In this document: one piece after another, positions 1-10,575 of the stretch | How positions within the stretch are numbered: the first letter of the stretch is position 1 | Layout of the letters: the number at the start of each line of letters is the position of its first letter | Source: Quercus robur | Lineage: Eukaryota; Streptophyta; Magnoliopsida; Fagales; Fagaceae | Length of the DNA: 64,000 nucleotides | Reading direction: 5' to 3' | NCBI RefSeq assembly: GCF_932294415.1 | Contig: NC_065541.1 | Span: 55,158,290 to 55,222,289 of the forward strand | Notes under the pieces: model-generated | Told to the model about the DNA's origin: nothing | The model's database searches: none | Seen by the model: only the letters and a program-made list of their open reading frames with translations | Translations under genes and position numbers: made by a program

Positions 1-924
1 TATGGCTTTTGGCAATGTATTTCTATTTTAACTTTTATGATCTCTGTTCATTAGGGATCCTTCCTTTTTTATAGTTGTTTTCTTTTAATCTAAGCCTTCC
101 ACTTTTATGGTTGTTGATCTTCCTTTTGATACTTGTCCCACCCTTCTCCTTCAGGTGGTGACTAAGTGAGATACGGGCTCTAGATTACTGTTCAGGCATC
201 ATCTTGTCATTAATGTGGCTAGTTGGGTTGTTGTAGTGCATTTAATGTGAATATGATGGTTACTTTATAGGGAAGTTACCTTCTACCCTCACTTGTATCT
301 GTCACCATTACCCTCTTCGGTTATCTAATTCTCAATTAGGACGGTTTCACCCTTGTCTGCCACGGGGCTACCCTAACGATGTTTCCTCGGGTATTGGATA
401 CCCCTTGGAATATTCGCTTGTCGCATGTGTCAGTCATCTCGATTGGATTAGGCTTGGTTTGAAGGCGGGTTGGGCCTAGTTGCTCCTTAGGCCTATTTTG
501 ACAGGAGTGCCACTTACAAACCTCCCCACCCCCCCCCCCCTTTCCGGTTTTCATTTGGTTTTTATAAATAAATTTTTTAATTTTAGTCACATCTATAATA
601 TGGTCATTTTGTCCCAATCTTTTATTTTATTTTATTTTATTTTTTATTGTTGTTATTATTATTCAATAGTTGAGAGAATGTGAGTTTTGAACTCTTAATG
701 TCTTCGTTGGAAATGCAAAAAAGTATCAATTGAACTAAAAAGTTCTTTGCACGTATACAAAATGGACATTCCATCCAAATCAATTACTATAGCTCCATAT
801 AAATTACCACACACCTAACTCATAATTTTCATACAACTCAAAATTATGTTTTTATTTTCTAAGAAGAAAAGAAAAATAACGAATAAGCAACTTTAAATAG
901 TGAAGAGGGATGATATACGAGGCT
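1..924. other. Gene-free stretch upstream of PBF1
   Basis: I see no conserved coding frame, RNA gene or clear repeat boundary here. The stretch has a poly-C run near 530-540 and short T-rich runs. Open frames of 60-90 codons are low complexity and match no family I recognise. It may be decayed transposon DNA. Confidence 0.4.
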
Positions 925-1185
925 TATTTCCTATAATGAGATGGTAGTCGATCCTATGACCAAAGAGTTGACTATAGATAAATTTAGAGAGCATGAGTGA
1001 AAATAGGACTCATAAATCCAAATATCTAGGTGGATACTACATGAATTATTTGCATATAATGAAAGGATCCAAGGACGCTTGGAAGAACATAATTATGCCC
1101 CTTCTACTTAGGGGACATAATTTGTTGATTAAAAGCATAAGTTCACTGAAAAAAAAAATTACAATGACACCTGAAAAATAAGGGA
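925..1185 (+). mobile_element. Possible Ty1/copia pol 3'-end relic
   Basis: A short stretch translates to residues like those at the C-terminus of copia polyproteins: an aspartate-proline-x-threonine-lysine motif, then a helix ending in a histidine-containing tail and a stop (about 935-998). Copia RNase H regions commonly end with a DPLTKxL-like motif. This is a broken, old relic with no recognisable LTR nearby. Assignment rests on one short motif and is weak. Confidence 0.3.
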
Positions 1186-1486
1186 AAAAAAAGTAGAAAG
1201 ATCCGAGGATGCCTAAAAAAAGAAAAAGAAAAATGTAGTTGATCTATGGTTGCTACTCTATACGGCAAAGATAATCTTCTCATTTATTCAAGATATATTT
1301 AGAACTAAGGGAGATAGGAAGATAGCCGAAATTTGCTTCTTCTCTTCTTCTTGTTTTTTTTGTTTTTTTTTTTTGGATCCATTGCTTCCAATCCTCCCAA
1401 AAATGCTAGTATTATAATTTTACACACAACATGACGGAGTAAATATAATAGATCCCACATAGATCTATAACTCCATTACTTCCAAC

Positions 1487-2285
1487 CAGTGGCGGAGCTA
1501 GGAATTTAGATCAGGGGGGGCAAGATTAAAAGACAAGATTGGAAGTAAAAAATTAATCAATATTAGTAACAAAATAAGTAAACAACTATATGATAATGTA
1601 ATTGTTATACAGAATCTAACATAAAATGTAAACTTTAATTTATTTTTTCACACCTAGCTTATTTTACTTAATTGCCCTCGATGATTATGAATATTTGAAT
1701 GTGTGACTTAAAAACCCAACTTAAATGCTTTTAAAAACTGCACAAAAACTCTGAGATCCAAAGAAAGAGACTGGTTTGAAAAGAAATTTTTTTCTTTTTG
1801 ATAGGAGGCCGTGCTTTGTTTGCATTATATATACTTTTTTTTTTTTAAGAGTTCTATGCTAGTTCTGATTCCTATTCTGTGTAGGGATAGCAAAGTTGTT
1901 ATTTTTTTAATTTTTTTAATTAATACCAAGTGGGACCCACGGTTTTATTGAATAAGGTGAATTCATTTAATAATAGACTTCTACAGGCGGCTTGGTAGAG
2001 CATAAAAAAAATTCTACAGGTAGCTTGGTTTAGTCTATCAAGTTTACTAAGAAGGGCCCATTGATTTTATATATAGAATTGTACCACCATTAGGAGTAGA
2101 AGTCAACTGCTACCGGGAAAGTTGGAAAGGTAACGTGAATTTACTTAATTGAGATTTTTTTTTTTTTTTTTTTGTCTTCTGTGTAGGGGGGGCAAAGATG
2201 GTATTTCAGGTTATATTAGTTAAAAAAATTTGAAAGTTCAGGGGGGGCAGGTGCCCCCCCTCGCCCCCCCCTCCCTCCGCCCCTG
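1487..2285. mobile_element. hAT-type non-autonomous element
   Basis: The element starts CAGTGGCGGAG and ends CTCCGCCCCTG, giving imperfect terminal inverted repeats that begin CA(G), as in hAT transposons. It is flanked by a perfect 8-bp target duplication, CTTCCAAC, at 1479-1486 and 2286-2293; 8 bp is the hAT hallmark. The ends carry G7/C7 runs just inside the inverted repeats. The 799-bp interior has no transposase frame, so the element depends on a relative. It lies about 400 bp upstream of the PBF1 start codon. Confidence 0.85.
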
Positions 2286-2430
2286 CTTCCAACTTATCAC
2301 GTGAACAAATTGTGATAAAGTTGGCCAACCCTCCACTCCCTCTATCCTATTTTTGTAAACATAGAATTTTTTTTTTTTTTTTTTTTTTTTTTAAGAAAGG
2401 AAAAAAGAGGCACCAACTTATCAATGAGGC

Positions 2431-2487
2431 TAGGCCCAGTAATGCACTTACTGGCCCACAACAACAAAAAATCACGTTATTGGGCCC
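2431..2487 (+). promoter_or_regulatory. Cluster of site II (GGCCCA/TGGGCC) elements of PBF1
   Basis: Three GGCCCA/TGGGCC hexamers lie at 2433-2438, 2453-2458 and 2481-2486, about 200-255 bp before the PBF1 ATG. Such site II elements bind TCP factors and are typical of plant genes for ribosomes, mitochondria and proteasomes. No clear TATA box is visible, which is common for this promoter class. Function is inferred from motif and position only. Confidence 0.5.
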
Positions 2488-2688
2488 CTTATTTCCTTCA
2501 TCGACCCACTTACATTACACGACGTCGTTTAAGCGTCAGTCTATATGTTTTCTTGAAGGCAAAGACACCTGACGATCTGAAGATTAAAAAAGCTCGATTC
2601 GAGCAATTAGCCTTTAGTTCCTCCTCGCCCTAAGTTGAGTTCTTCATCTCTCTCACTCTTCTCTGCTTCTTCAAATTACCAATCAACC

Positions 2689-4436
2689 ATGACCAAGCAA
2701 CAAGCTAATTGGTCTCCATACGACAACAATGGCGGGTACACACACTTCTTCTCTCTCTCTATCTGTTGTTGATTTTACTTTTTTAATTGAAGTGTTAAAT
2801 CTTTGTTGTATATCGTAAATGTGTTTGGACTGGTATATGCAGATCCTGCGTTGCGATCGCCGGAGCCGATTACTGTGTAATCGCCGCCGATACTCGCATG
2901 TCCTCCGGTTACAATATTCTCACCCGCGAGTACTCCAAAATCTGCAAATTGTAAGCCCTTTTTCTTTTGTTCTCTGTTTTTTCTTTGAAGTGTGTTGTTG
3001 GGTTTTTTCGTTTGATTAGAAAGTTTTAGGATTGGTGGTTACTGTTTCCGGCTATTATAGTATTCTGGGTTTTGAGCATCAAATCAAATTTTAGGGCTTT
3101 TGCTGAAAAGAAAAAGAAAAAAAAAATTGAAACTTGTTTGGTGCTTGAATTGGTTCCCACATGACTCAGAATGTTATTTTTTGTATCTCATTGAATGTCT
3201 AAGTTTTGAATTTGGGGTGGACAACTTAAGTGAATTTAGGCCAAAATTAAGTGTCCTTAGTTTTCATTGTCTATGTTTATCATTAAGGTGGTAATTTTTT
3301 GGGAGAAATGTTGGAAGTTTGAGGTTGTTTTGGTTTTTAAAGGAGGTGGTAGTTTAGGAATTTTAACGAAGTTAGGTTGGGCGAGAAGAAAAAGAATGAA
3401 GGAAGGCTATACACAATTCATGGATTAGGTGTTGTGAAATACCGGGAAGGATATCACTTGAAAGCTTCTTGGAAACTGATCATATGGGTTGCCCTTTTGG
3501 CATAGAGAGCAAATTAGGAACCGGGTTTACCTTAAATTGTTTGGCCTTCTTGTTTAGCTAGACTCCTTGACATAATTTATGACTCGAACATGTGTTTGCT
3601 TTAAAGAAACAGTTATTTTAGTATCATATTGCTAAATGACAGATTTTGGTGTGGATTAGTACTATCTAGGAGTTCATTTGTTTAGTATTGGAAGAAATTT
3701 GGTTGTTACTGCTTCTACATAATTGATGTCTTGTACCAGTTCAGGGTAGAAAGTAATTGATGAGCCCTTAAGTTGATGGAAGAAACGAAAAGAAATTTAT
3801 CTCCGTAGTTGTGCCTATCTGTTCATTTCTACTTGTAGCTACTCAATGCTCCTTTGGAACAATGGCGGTTAATACGCTGGTTTGATTTCTTTCACTAGGA
3901 TGTTCTGATTGTTGAATGATTCTTTGTAGAGATATAGAATTTCCGGGACATGTTTTTCTTCTGTTTGTTGCTTAATGAGTCAAATCGCAGTCAAAGTGCT
4001 TATTGTGTGTAGTCTTTGCTCCTGATAGCAAGGTTCTAGTGCTTATGGAGAGTTTTAGATCATTTGTCAGAGTTACTGTGTAATGAGGTTATGTCTTACA
4101 TTTTCCCTTCCGTTGACCTTCCAGAGCAGACAAAGCTGTAATGGCCTCTTCAGGTTTTCAAGCTGATGTGAATGCTTTACAGAAGCACTTGGCAGCCAGG
4201 CACTTGGTGAGATTTCTAAATATCTAGTTTTATACTGGCTTTACTGGAATATATTTCCTGCTTATATCGAGTTGGTTTAATCTGATTTCTTGTTACTTTG
4301 ATAATCTACATTTGCCATACAGATTAGTCTACGTAAGTTAATTTCAAAGTGTGGACATTTTGTAATTATCTCTTAAGTTTCATTTAATTTATGGTAATTA
4401 TTTTTGGCTTCCTGCTTGTTTTGGATTTTGTAGGAT

Positions 4437-4480
<44 letters not shown>

Positions 4481-7129
4481 CTGGGGTGCCTTTTCTAGAT
4501 GAGAATTAATTGAATGCCATGCAGAAAGTGGGGGTAAAGTTTCTCCACATGTTAGATAGAAGAGAATTGCTTCTCACATGAGAAGCACGGAGCACCAAAA
4601 AATAATTTAGTTTGTTGTAAACAGTTAGTTATACAAAATGAGGAGCTTTTCATAGTAGATCATGACGAAGTCCTCTTGAGACTGCTTTTGGGGAACAGGA
4701 AAGCAGAAAGATATTATTTGTGCAAACTCTATGAATAAGTTTAAACTTTTGATGTTGCTTTTGGAATATTTTTGAGTGCTCTTTAGAACGAGGAAAAGCA
4801 GAGTTTCGGTTGTGGTGGTCACTCATCTAATATTGGATGGAGGCTCTGATTAGTGATTATCTACAATTGAATTAGAAAGTAAAAACCTTTGATAAGCATC
4901 CCTAGTCTTATCGCTGAAAACTTTCTCTTTTTAGGCTGTTTCTCTTATGCATAATAATTTGGCAAAGAGGTGTGGGCACTAATAAACGTGATCAACTGTT
5001 GAGGTTGTTTTTTTATTATTTACAGATGAGCTTGTATATGAGTTACTTAAGTTTAATTGCGTTATTGTTTGATGTGGTGCATTTGGCAAGAGAGAGACAA
5101 CTGGTGTTTTGAAGATTTTGAAAGGACAATAGCCAGCTTATACTTTTCTTCTTTAAAACGCTATCGGATTGTGGATGTCTATCATAGGAATTCATTCTAT
5201 TTTTTCGGTTTATGATTTGATGAATGCATGTAACTTGTGTATTTGATTGTTTTGGTCCCCTGCTATATACTTCTTGTATACTTGGGTGACTCATTTTTAT
5301 GATTTTGAATAAATTTTTCTTTACTTATTAAAAAATAAAAAATAACGTTATTATCATTACTTATCAGACAAAATAATAATAATAATAATGATGATGATGA
5401 TGATGATGTCATTATCTTTATCTAGGCTATTTGCTTTTTACTGTCATATGTAAGTTACCTAGTGGGCTATTACACCTTCCTATAGATTTTGTTGAAATGA
5501 TTATCAGACATGTAAGAGCATCCACACTGGGAATTGCAATTCTACTCTATTTTACCATCTCAAAAAGCCACTTTATCACTTATACCATACCATTTTACAA
5601 TACCTCTAACATCCCAAAACTCTATTATTTTACCATTTTATTAAAATAGTATTTTTTAAGTCCAGAAGGCAAACATAAAAAACCTTTTTTTATTCGTCCT
5701 CTCTCATTTTTTTCATTCCTTCCTCTCTCTCTCTCCTGTCTCACTTCTCTGTTACTTATCTGGGTTTGATTGTGCTCCGGTTGTGGATCGTGGGTCGTGA
5801 ATTCGTGATATGGGTTTTTGTTGGTTGTTGTGCTCCGGTGGGTTTTTGTTGGTTGTGCTCCGGCGGTGGGTTTTTGTTGGTTATGGGGGTCAGATTTGTG
5901 GGTTTGGCCGTGCTTGATGGCATCATTGTTTGTTTGGCTGTGGGTGTCACCGTCGGTTTGCGCGTGGGTTGTGGGTGTCACTGTTGGTGTGGCCATGGGC
6001 CATGGGTCGTGGTTGTGTGCTGGGTTTTTTTGCTTGGGTTACTGGGTAGCAATGGTGGTTCGGAGTCTGGCTACAGCAGTGGTTCAGTGTCTGATCTGTG
6101 GTGCTGGGTTGGCTGTGCTGTGGGTTGCGGTCTAGTGAAGCTTCAGCGATGGAGAGACAGAGATAAAATATTAATATTTTCTTTTGCAATTGTTGGCTTT
6201 TACAATTTCAGATGCTGAGGTTTTTGGGTTTGAAATGCCATGTTTTCTTTACATTTGGCATTTGCAATTCCCAGTGCTAATGCTCTAAGGTCTTACATGG
6301 TTGGCAAGTGTGATTCTGGTTTTTGTTGACATTTGTTGGATATGAAATTGGGAATATGTACTTGAACTGATGCCTAACCACTAATCACATTGTTGTTCTT
6401 TCTTGAATACAGACCTATCAGCACCAACACAACAAGCAGATGAGCTGCCCTGCAATGGCTCAGCTGCTCTCCAACACCCTCTACTATAAACGTTTCTTTC
6501 CTTATTATGCCTTCAATGTTTTAGGTGGTCTTGACAGTGAAGGTAAATTACTACAAGATTTGAATGTAATTTTTATGTACTCTCTTTGTGCTAACAACCC
6601 TAACATACCTTTTGTTCTCCTCCTTTTTTGGTTTAATTTCAAATTACAGGCAAGGGTTGTGTCTTCACCTATGATGCTGTTGGTTCCTATGAGAGAGTTG
6701 GATATTCTTCCCAAGGTTCTGGTTCCACGCTCATCATGCCCTTTCTGGATAACCAGCTGAAGTCTCCCAGCCCTCTGTTATTGCCAGCTCAGGTGTGTTG
6801 TTGACTTCAGTTATGAGTTACAAATGTTCTTCGACATTGATATGTTATCTATATGTCTAATTCTTTAATCTGTGGCCTTCAGGATGCTGTTACTCCACTT
6901 TCTGAATCAGAAGCAGTTGATTTGGTTAAAACTGTTTTTGCATCTGCAACTGAGAGGGATATATACACTGTGAGTTACTGTTCCCCCTCCCCCCACTCTT
7001 CTGTGTGAAGTTCTCCTATGTTTATTTTCTAACAAGTCATGGATGTTACTACAGGGAGACAAGCTTGAAATTGTTGTTCTAAATGCTGGAGGTATTCATC
7101 GTGAATACATGGAACTCAGGAAAGACTGA
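2689..7129 (+). CDS. PBF1: 20S proteasome subunit beta type-1 (beta-6, PBF1)
   Basis: Seven exons join to 223 residues, the same length as Arabidopsis PBF1: 2689-2735, 2843-2950, 4125-4206, 6413-6542, 6650-6792, 6883-6969 and 7055-7129. All introns are GT-AG and phases agree. The protein opens [17 protein letters not shown] and carries the Ntn-hydrolase fold of proteasome beta subunits, including the core stretch [20 protein letters not shown] and a tail [13 protein letters not shown]. Beta-6 is one of the non-catalytic subunits: it lacks a processed N-terminal threonine and helps form the inner beta rings of the 26S proteasome in cytosol and nucleus. Intron 3 is swollen to 2.2 kb by a LINE-tail-like stretch and a PIF/Harbinger element. 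The start is the first ATG of the conserved N-terminus. Site II motifs sit upstream. Confidence 0.96.
5060..5345 (+). mobile_element. Probable LINE 3' tail in PBF1 intron 3
   Basis: The stretch ends with a pattern that recurs at other LINE 3' ends in this window: a conserved block reading like ACTTCTTGTATACTTGGGTG, a spacer ending in TTTACTTATT, then an A-rich tail at about 5329-5345. Compare 61700-61818 (+) and 59271-59500 (-). No coding part remains and the 5' edge is uncertain. Confidence 0.35.
5371..5409. repeat. Compound microsatellite (AAT)n(ATG)n
   Basis: About six AAT units pass directly into about seven ATG units in PBF1 intron 3. It lies just after the A-rich tail of the probable LINE fragment, a common birthplace for microsatellites. 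Confidence 0.8.
5516..6285. mobile_element. PIF/Harbinger-type MITE in PBF1 intron 3
   Basis: Terminal inverted repeats of about 24 bp: left GAGCATCCACACTGGGAATT, right (reverse complement) GAGCATTAGCACTGGGAATT, both continuing GCAA. A 3-bp duplication TAA flanks the element at 5513-5515 and 6286-6288, which fits PIF/Harbinger. The 770-bp interior is GT-rich low-complexity DNA with repeated GGTTTTTGTTGG words. Its open frames on both strands show no transposase signature, so the element is non-autonomous. It sits in the host gene's sense intron without touching splice sites. Confidence 0.75.
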
Positions 7130-7880
7130 TTTCTGTACTGAACTGTCCTGCTGGTCTTTCCAAAGAAGAATGCTGAAACTGTATGAACTGGCCTTTGAGT
7201 AGAGAGTTCTCATGACTCATCAATTAAGCTTTAGCTTTTCAACGACAATTTGATTAATTGCATTTCCTAGCGGAATTGTTGCAGCTGTGATGCCTCTTTT
7301 GGACACAAGTCTCCTGTACTAGACTATGTTAATATTTATATTCAGTTTACTTTATCCCAAGTTAGACGTTTAAGTCTGACACCATGGGAAAAAGGATGTG
7401 GTAATGATTTATGAATGATGAATCTCTTTAGTTTTCTGTTTGAGGAAATATTAATTTCATTTATCTGCTTACATGATGTGTCGAAGAGAACCTGATTGGC
7501 ATTCAGACGCCCATCACCCCTGTTATCATTGCACAAAAGCATCTGTTACTGACATTCATTCTTCAAGTGTTAGGTGCCTGTTGTTATAGTTGTATATCAT
7601 GCACATGGTCTTTATGATAACAAACTTATCTGTCTTGGAGCTTCATAAAATTTAATTTCTTCTATTCTTTATTTCAGGAGAGATCAAATCTCTGTTACTT
7701 TTGAAGCTCTGCAGCCTTGGCTGAAAGAGTTTTGCTGGTTGTACAATTACAATAAAGAATGATAAAAATTCTTTTGATCTAGTCTATTAAAGATCATCAC
7801 CACATGATTATAGGCTGTTTTTTTAGAAGTGAAGGTACAATGTTGTTATGATTAATTCTTCTGGTATGAGAAAAAATCCC

Positions 7881-8881
7881 TCAAAAGCTGTCTTCAGAAG
7901 CCCATCCTTTCTTCTCTAACTCTAGTCGCAATGCCTGATATAAAAACTAGAGATCAGTACTGAGCAGTTGCTCATTGCATGACTGTGAATGTAAAAGCAC
8001 TAACAAAGTGAGACTGTCTAGATTGTCACCTTGATTCTCTTTTTATTGTAATCAAAATCATAGTTTCCTAGCCGTGATGCAGATCGATACTCCACTATTG
8101 AGTTCTTGCCCGGTGGAAACCAGAATTCAACATCATCCACCAACTGTATGAACAGGAGAAACAAAAGAAAATCAGCAAACTATATGTTGCTTTTTCTGAA
8201 AAACAAATTCATGAATTACATATTAGATCCTGGATATGAGTTACACCTACCCCCAGTATGGGGCTCTCATATTCGACTCGCACATAATCATCTTTCTTCT
8301 CCGCTATCCGCGGTGTAAACTTGTCGGGTTTTGTTGATTCTATCTGCAAGATCATGTGTTATCAGTTTAGTTCAAAGTTTAGAAATGTTAAAACATTCAA
8401 ATTTCAACGCCTTTGCTATTATGAGGGTCAACTACTTGGAATTCAATATAAGTGTTGAGTGCATTGGAATAACTCTTCGAAAGAGACAAGTTGTTACCAC
8501 TTGGATAAGCTCCTCCATTGCCTCTTCTCTGCTCACAGCCCTTTTCTTTCCGCGGTTGTAGTTCCTAATTAAAAAGTAAACACACTTTCATTGACCGCAC
8601 ATGATCAAACGTGTAGTACCAGAAGAAATAGATGCGTATTTTTCACGTGTTTGACAGAAAAAATAAAAAGTTTCAGTAGAATTTGTTGATGGTAATGGAC
8701 CAAGTCCAACCATGCACTTTTTATAGCAGAACAGTACTGCGCTGCACAAGTACCACATGGTCGGTTCCAACTTCCAATCAACTTTTAGACCATTGTTGTG
8801 ATTCATGCAATATTGAATTTCCCAGTCCAAACTCTCCACTGTTTTCTTTAAATTATTATCACTTCCCAAAATTTGCAATTT

Positions 8882-8938
<57 letters not shown>

Positions 8939-9675
8939 AAAAAAGGAAGGTGCATTTGTAATTTTATACAATAAACAAAATAAGCCAAAGAAATTAAGCT
9001 CATCCTAACCGTACACTGGAATGAATATTCAAGCAAAATATTTTAAATAAAATCTACATCAAACAAGGAAAAAGGAGATTATATTTGATTACCAGGGTGG
9101 GGCATAATGGGTGAGATCACCGACACTCTCGGACGTTGATATACAGTTTTTAGTAGCCGGACATAGTGCTAGTGCAGGTGGGTTTTTCTGAACTCCCAAG
9201 TACTCAGGCTTTTTCCCACTGCATATCCCAAAATACACAAATTGTAAATTTGTAATAATAATAAACTAATAGCTGAGCCTGAGCTTAATCTAATTAAACC
9301 CAAATGACAGGTCTAGTTCTTAAATTCTAAGACTAGAAGAAATGTACCTGAAGTTGAAGATGGCTCCAACAACTGCTAATTCGCTGCTCCTTAGTACGAT
9401 TTCCCTTCAAAATGTAAATGCAAAATTGCTTCATATAAGAACTTTTATTTCTTTGTCTATGTTTGTGTTCGTGTGGGTGAGAGAAAAATAGACAAGAGAC
9501 AGAGACAAGAGAGTGTGTACCTCCGGCCAACTTGGTCAGTACTGGGTTTGTGAGGCTGTTCTTCTTGAGATTGAGAAACAATGATAGTACGTGAAGGGAT
9601 AGAAACCTTGCAAGATTTCTTGTGATTCTTAAAGAAATAATGGGTGCTTGGTGTTGTTGATGCCATTGAAGCCAT
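7881..9675 (-). CDS. DUF1499 family protein, predicted chloroplast
   Basis: Seven exons on the minus strand join in frame to 221 residues: 9675-9521, 9404-9348, 9218-9093, 8564-8498, 8343-8251, 8143-8030 and 7934-7881. The N-terminus (MASMASTTPSTHYFFKNHKK) is rich in Ser, Thr and basic residues with few acids, as in plastid transit peptides. A short hydrophobic stretch (LAVVGAIFNF) follows near residue 65. The DUF1499 domain comes next, with the conserved Cys-Pro...Cys signature (ALCPATKNCISTSE), a Tyr-Ala-Pro-Pro-Trp segment and the C-terminal core with VEYRSASRLGNYDFDYN. It resembles the plant DUF1499 family typified by Arabidopsis At3g60810; the biochemical role is not established. The gene converges on PBF1, whose stop lies 750 bp away, and diverges from KU80. 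Confidence 0.9.
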
Positions 9676-9813
9676 TTGTTAAAACCTCAAAAACTCTAGA
9701 ACTTTTCTCTCTTTCGCTCTCGCTCTCTCCTTTTTTGGAAGTGCGTCTCTCTCTCTCCAATGGATTTTATTATTATCTACTAGACTACTACGACTAGTAT
9801 AGACTTTTGTAAT

Positions 9814-9837
9814 TGGGCCTACCGTTAAAAAGGCCCA
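9814..9837 (-). promoter_or_regulatory. Paired site II elements upstream of the DUF1499 gene
   Basis: TGGGCC at 9814-9819 and GGCCCA at 9832-9837 form an inverted pair 140-160 bp upstream of the DUF1499 start codon; a weaker ATGGGCT follows near 9853. Paired site II motifs are frequent in promoters of nuclear genes for organelle proteins. They lie between divergent genes and could also influence KU80. Function is inferred. Confidence 0.4.
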
Positions 9838-9997
9838 TTTTTGTATTTAAAAATGGGCTCTGCTGTCTTCTTATTTTGGATTCGATTGTCAACAATTTGA
9901 GATTTTGGGACTAATTTGTAATTTTAGAAACTCCTTGACCTGGGGCGGGAAAGAGGAAAGAGCCAAATAGCAATTCTCAGATAATCTTAAAATAAAA

Positions 9998-10462
9998 GTG
10001 TAAATTGCAAATTTCACCCATAAACTTTGGAAGTGCTTAAAATTTTCACCCTAAAATTTTATAATTTGAATTTAACCTCATGAATTTTGGAGGTATTTGA
10101 ATTTTACACCTTAAAATTTAGGGGTATTTAGATTTTATTTCAAGGGGTGTTTGGTAGAGTAGTTTGAAAATTGTTATTTGAAATTTTTTGAAATACGTGT
10201 AGATAAAAAAGTGTATGAAAATGCGTATAATGTTGTTTAAAATATGAAAATGTGAGTTTGAACTCACTCACCAAACAAGCCCTAAAATTCTAAAACTTTA
10301 TTGTGTAAAATCTATCCTTCAAACTTTAGAAAATAAATTTTAAATTCTGAAATGTCAAATATAAAATATAAACACTTCAAAGCGTAATATCTAAATCCTA
10401 AAATTTTAGAATATAAAATTTAAATAATCTCAAAATTTAGGACTGCAGTTGGCAATTTAGCC
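9998..10462. mobile_element. MITE nested in a MITE, DUF1499-KU80 intergenic region
   Basis: The outer element has inverted ends GTGTAAATTGCA (9998) and GGCAATTTAGCC (ends 10462), with an interior built of TTTAGGGT/TAAAATTTTA-like words in inverted order. An inner element at 10144-10282 splits it, with inverted ends GGGGTGTTTGGT and ACCAAACAAGCCC, typical of the Tourist/PIF group. Flanking trinucleotides are CAA and TAA, an imperfect match. No coding capacity. Together they fill most of the space before the KU80 5'UTR. Confidence 0.5.
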
Positions 10463-10575
10463 AAAATATAAAGTACAACTTTAAAAACTCCCTTTGCTTC
10501 ACCATTCTCATTTCCAAACCCTGCTTCTTCAGCAAGCTTTCACTCCCTCTCGCTCTCTCTCTCTCTCTCTCGTCA

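Noticed and set aside
5766-6218. 150-codon open frame on + with overlapping frames on -
   Set aside because: It lies wholly inside the PIF/Harbinger MITE in PBF1 intron 3 and is GT-rich low-complexity sequence (repeated Val/Gly/Cys/Trp), with no domain.
8588-8971. 127-codon frame rich in phenylalanine on -
   Set aside because: Driven by the long A run at 8887-8925 in an intron of the DUF1499 gene.
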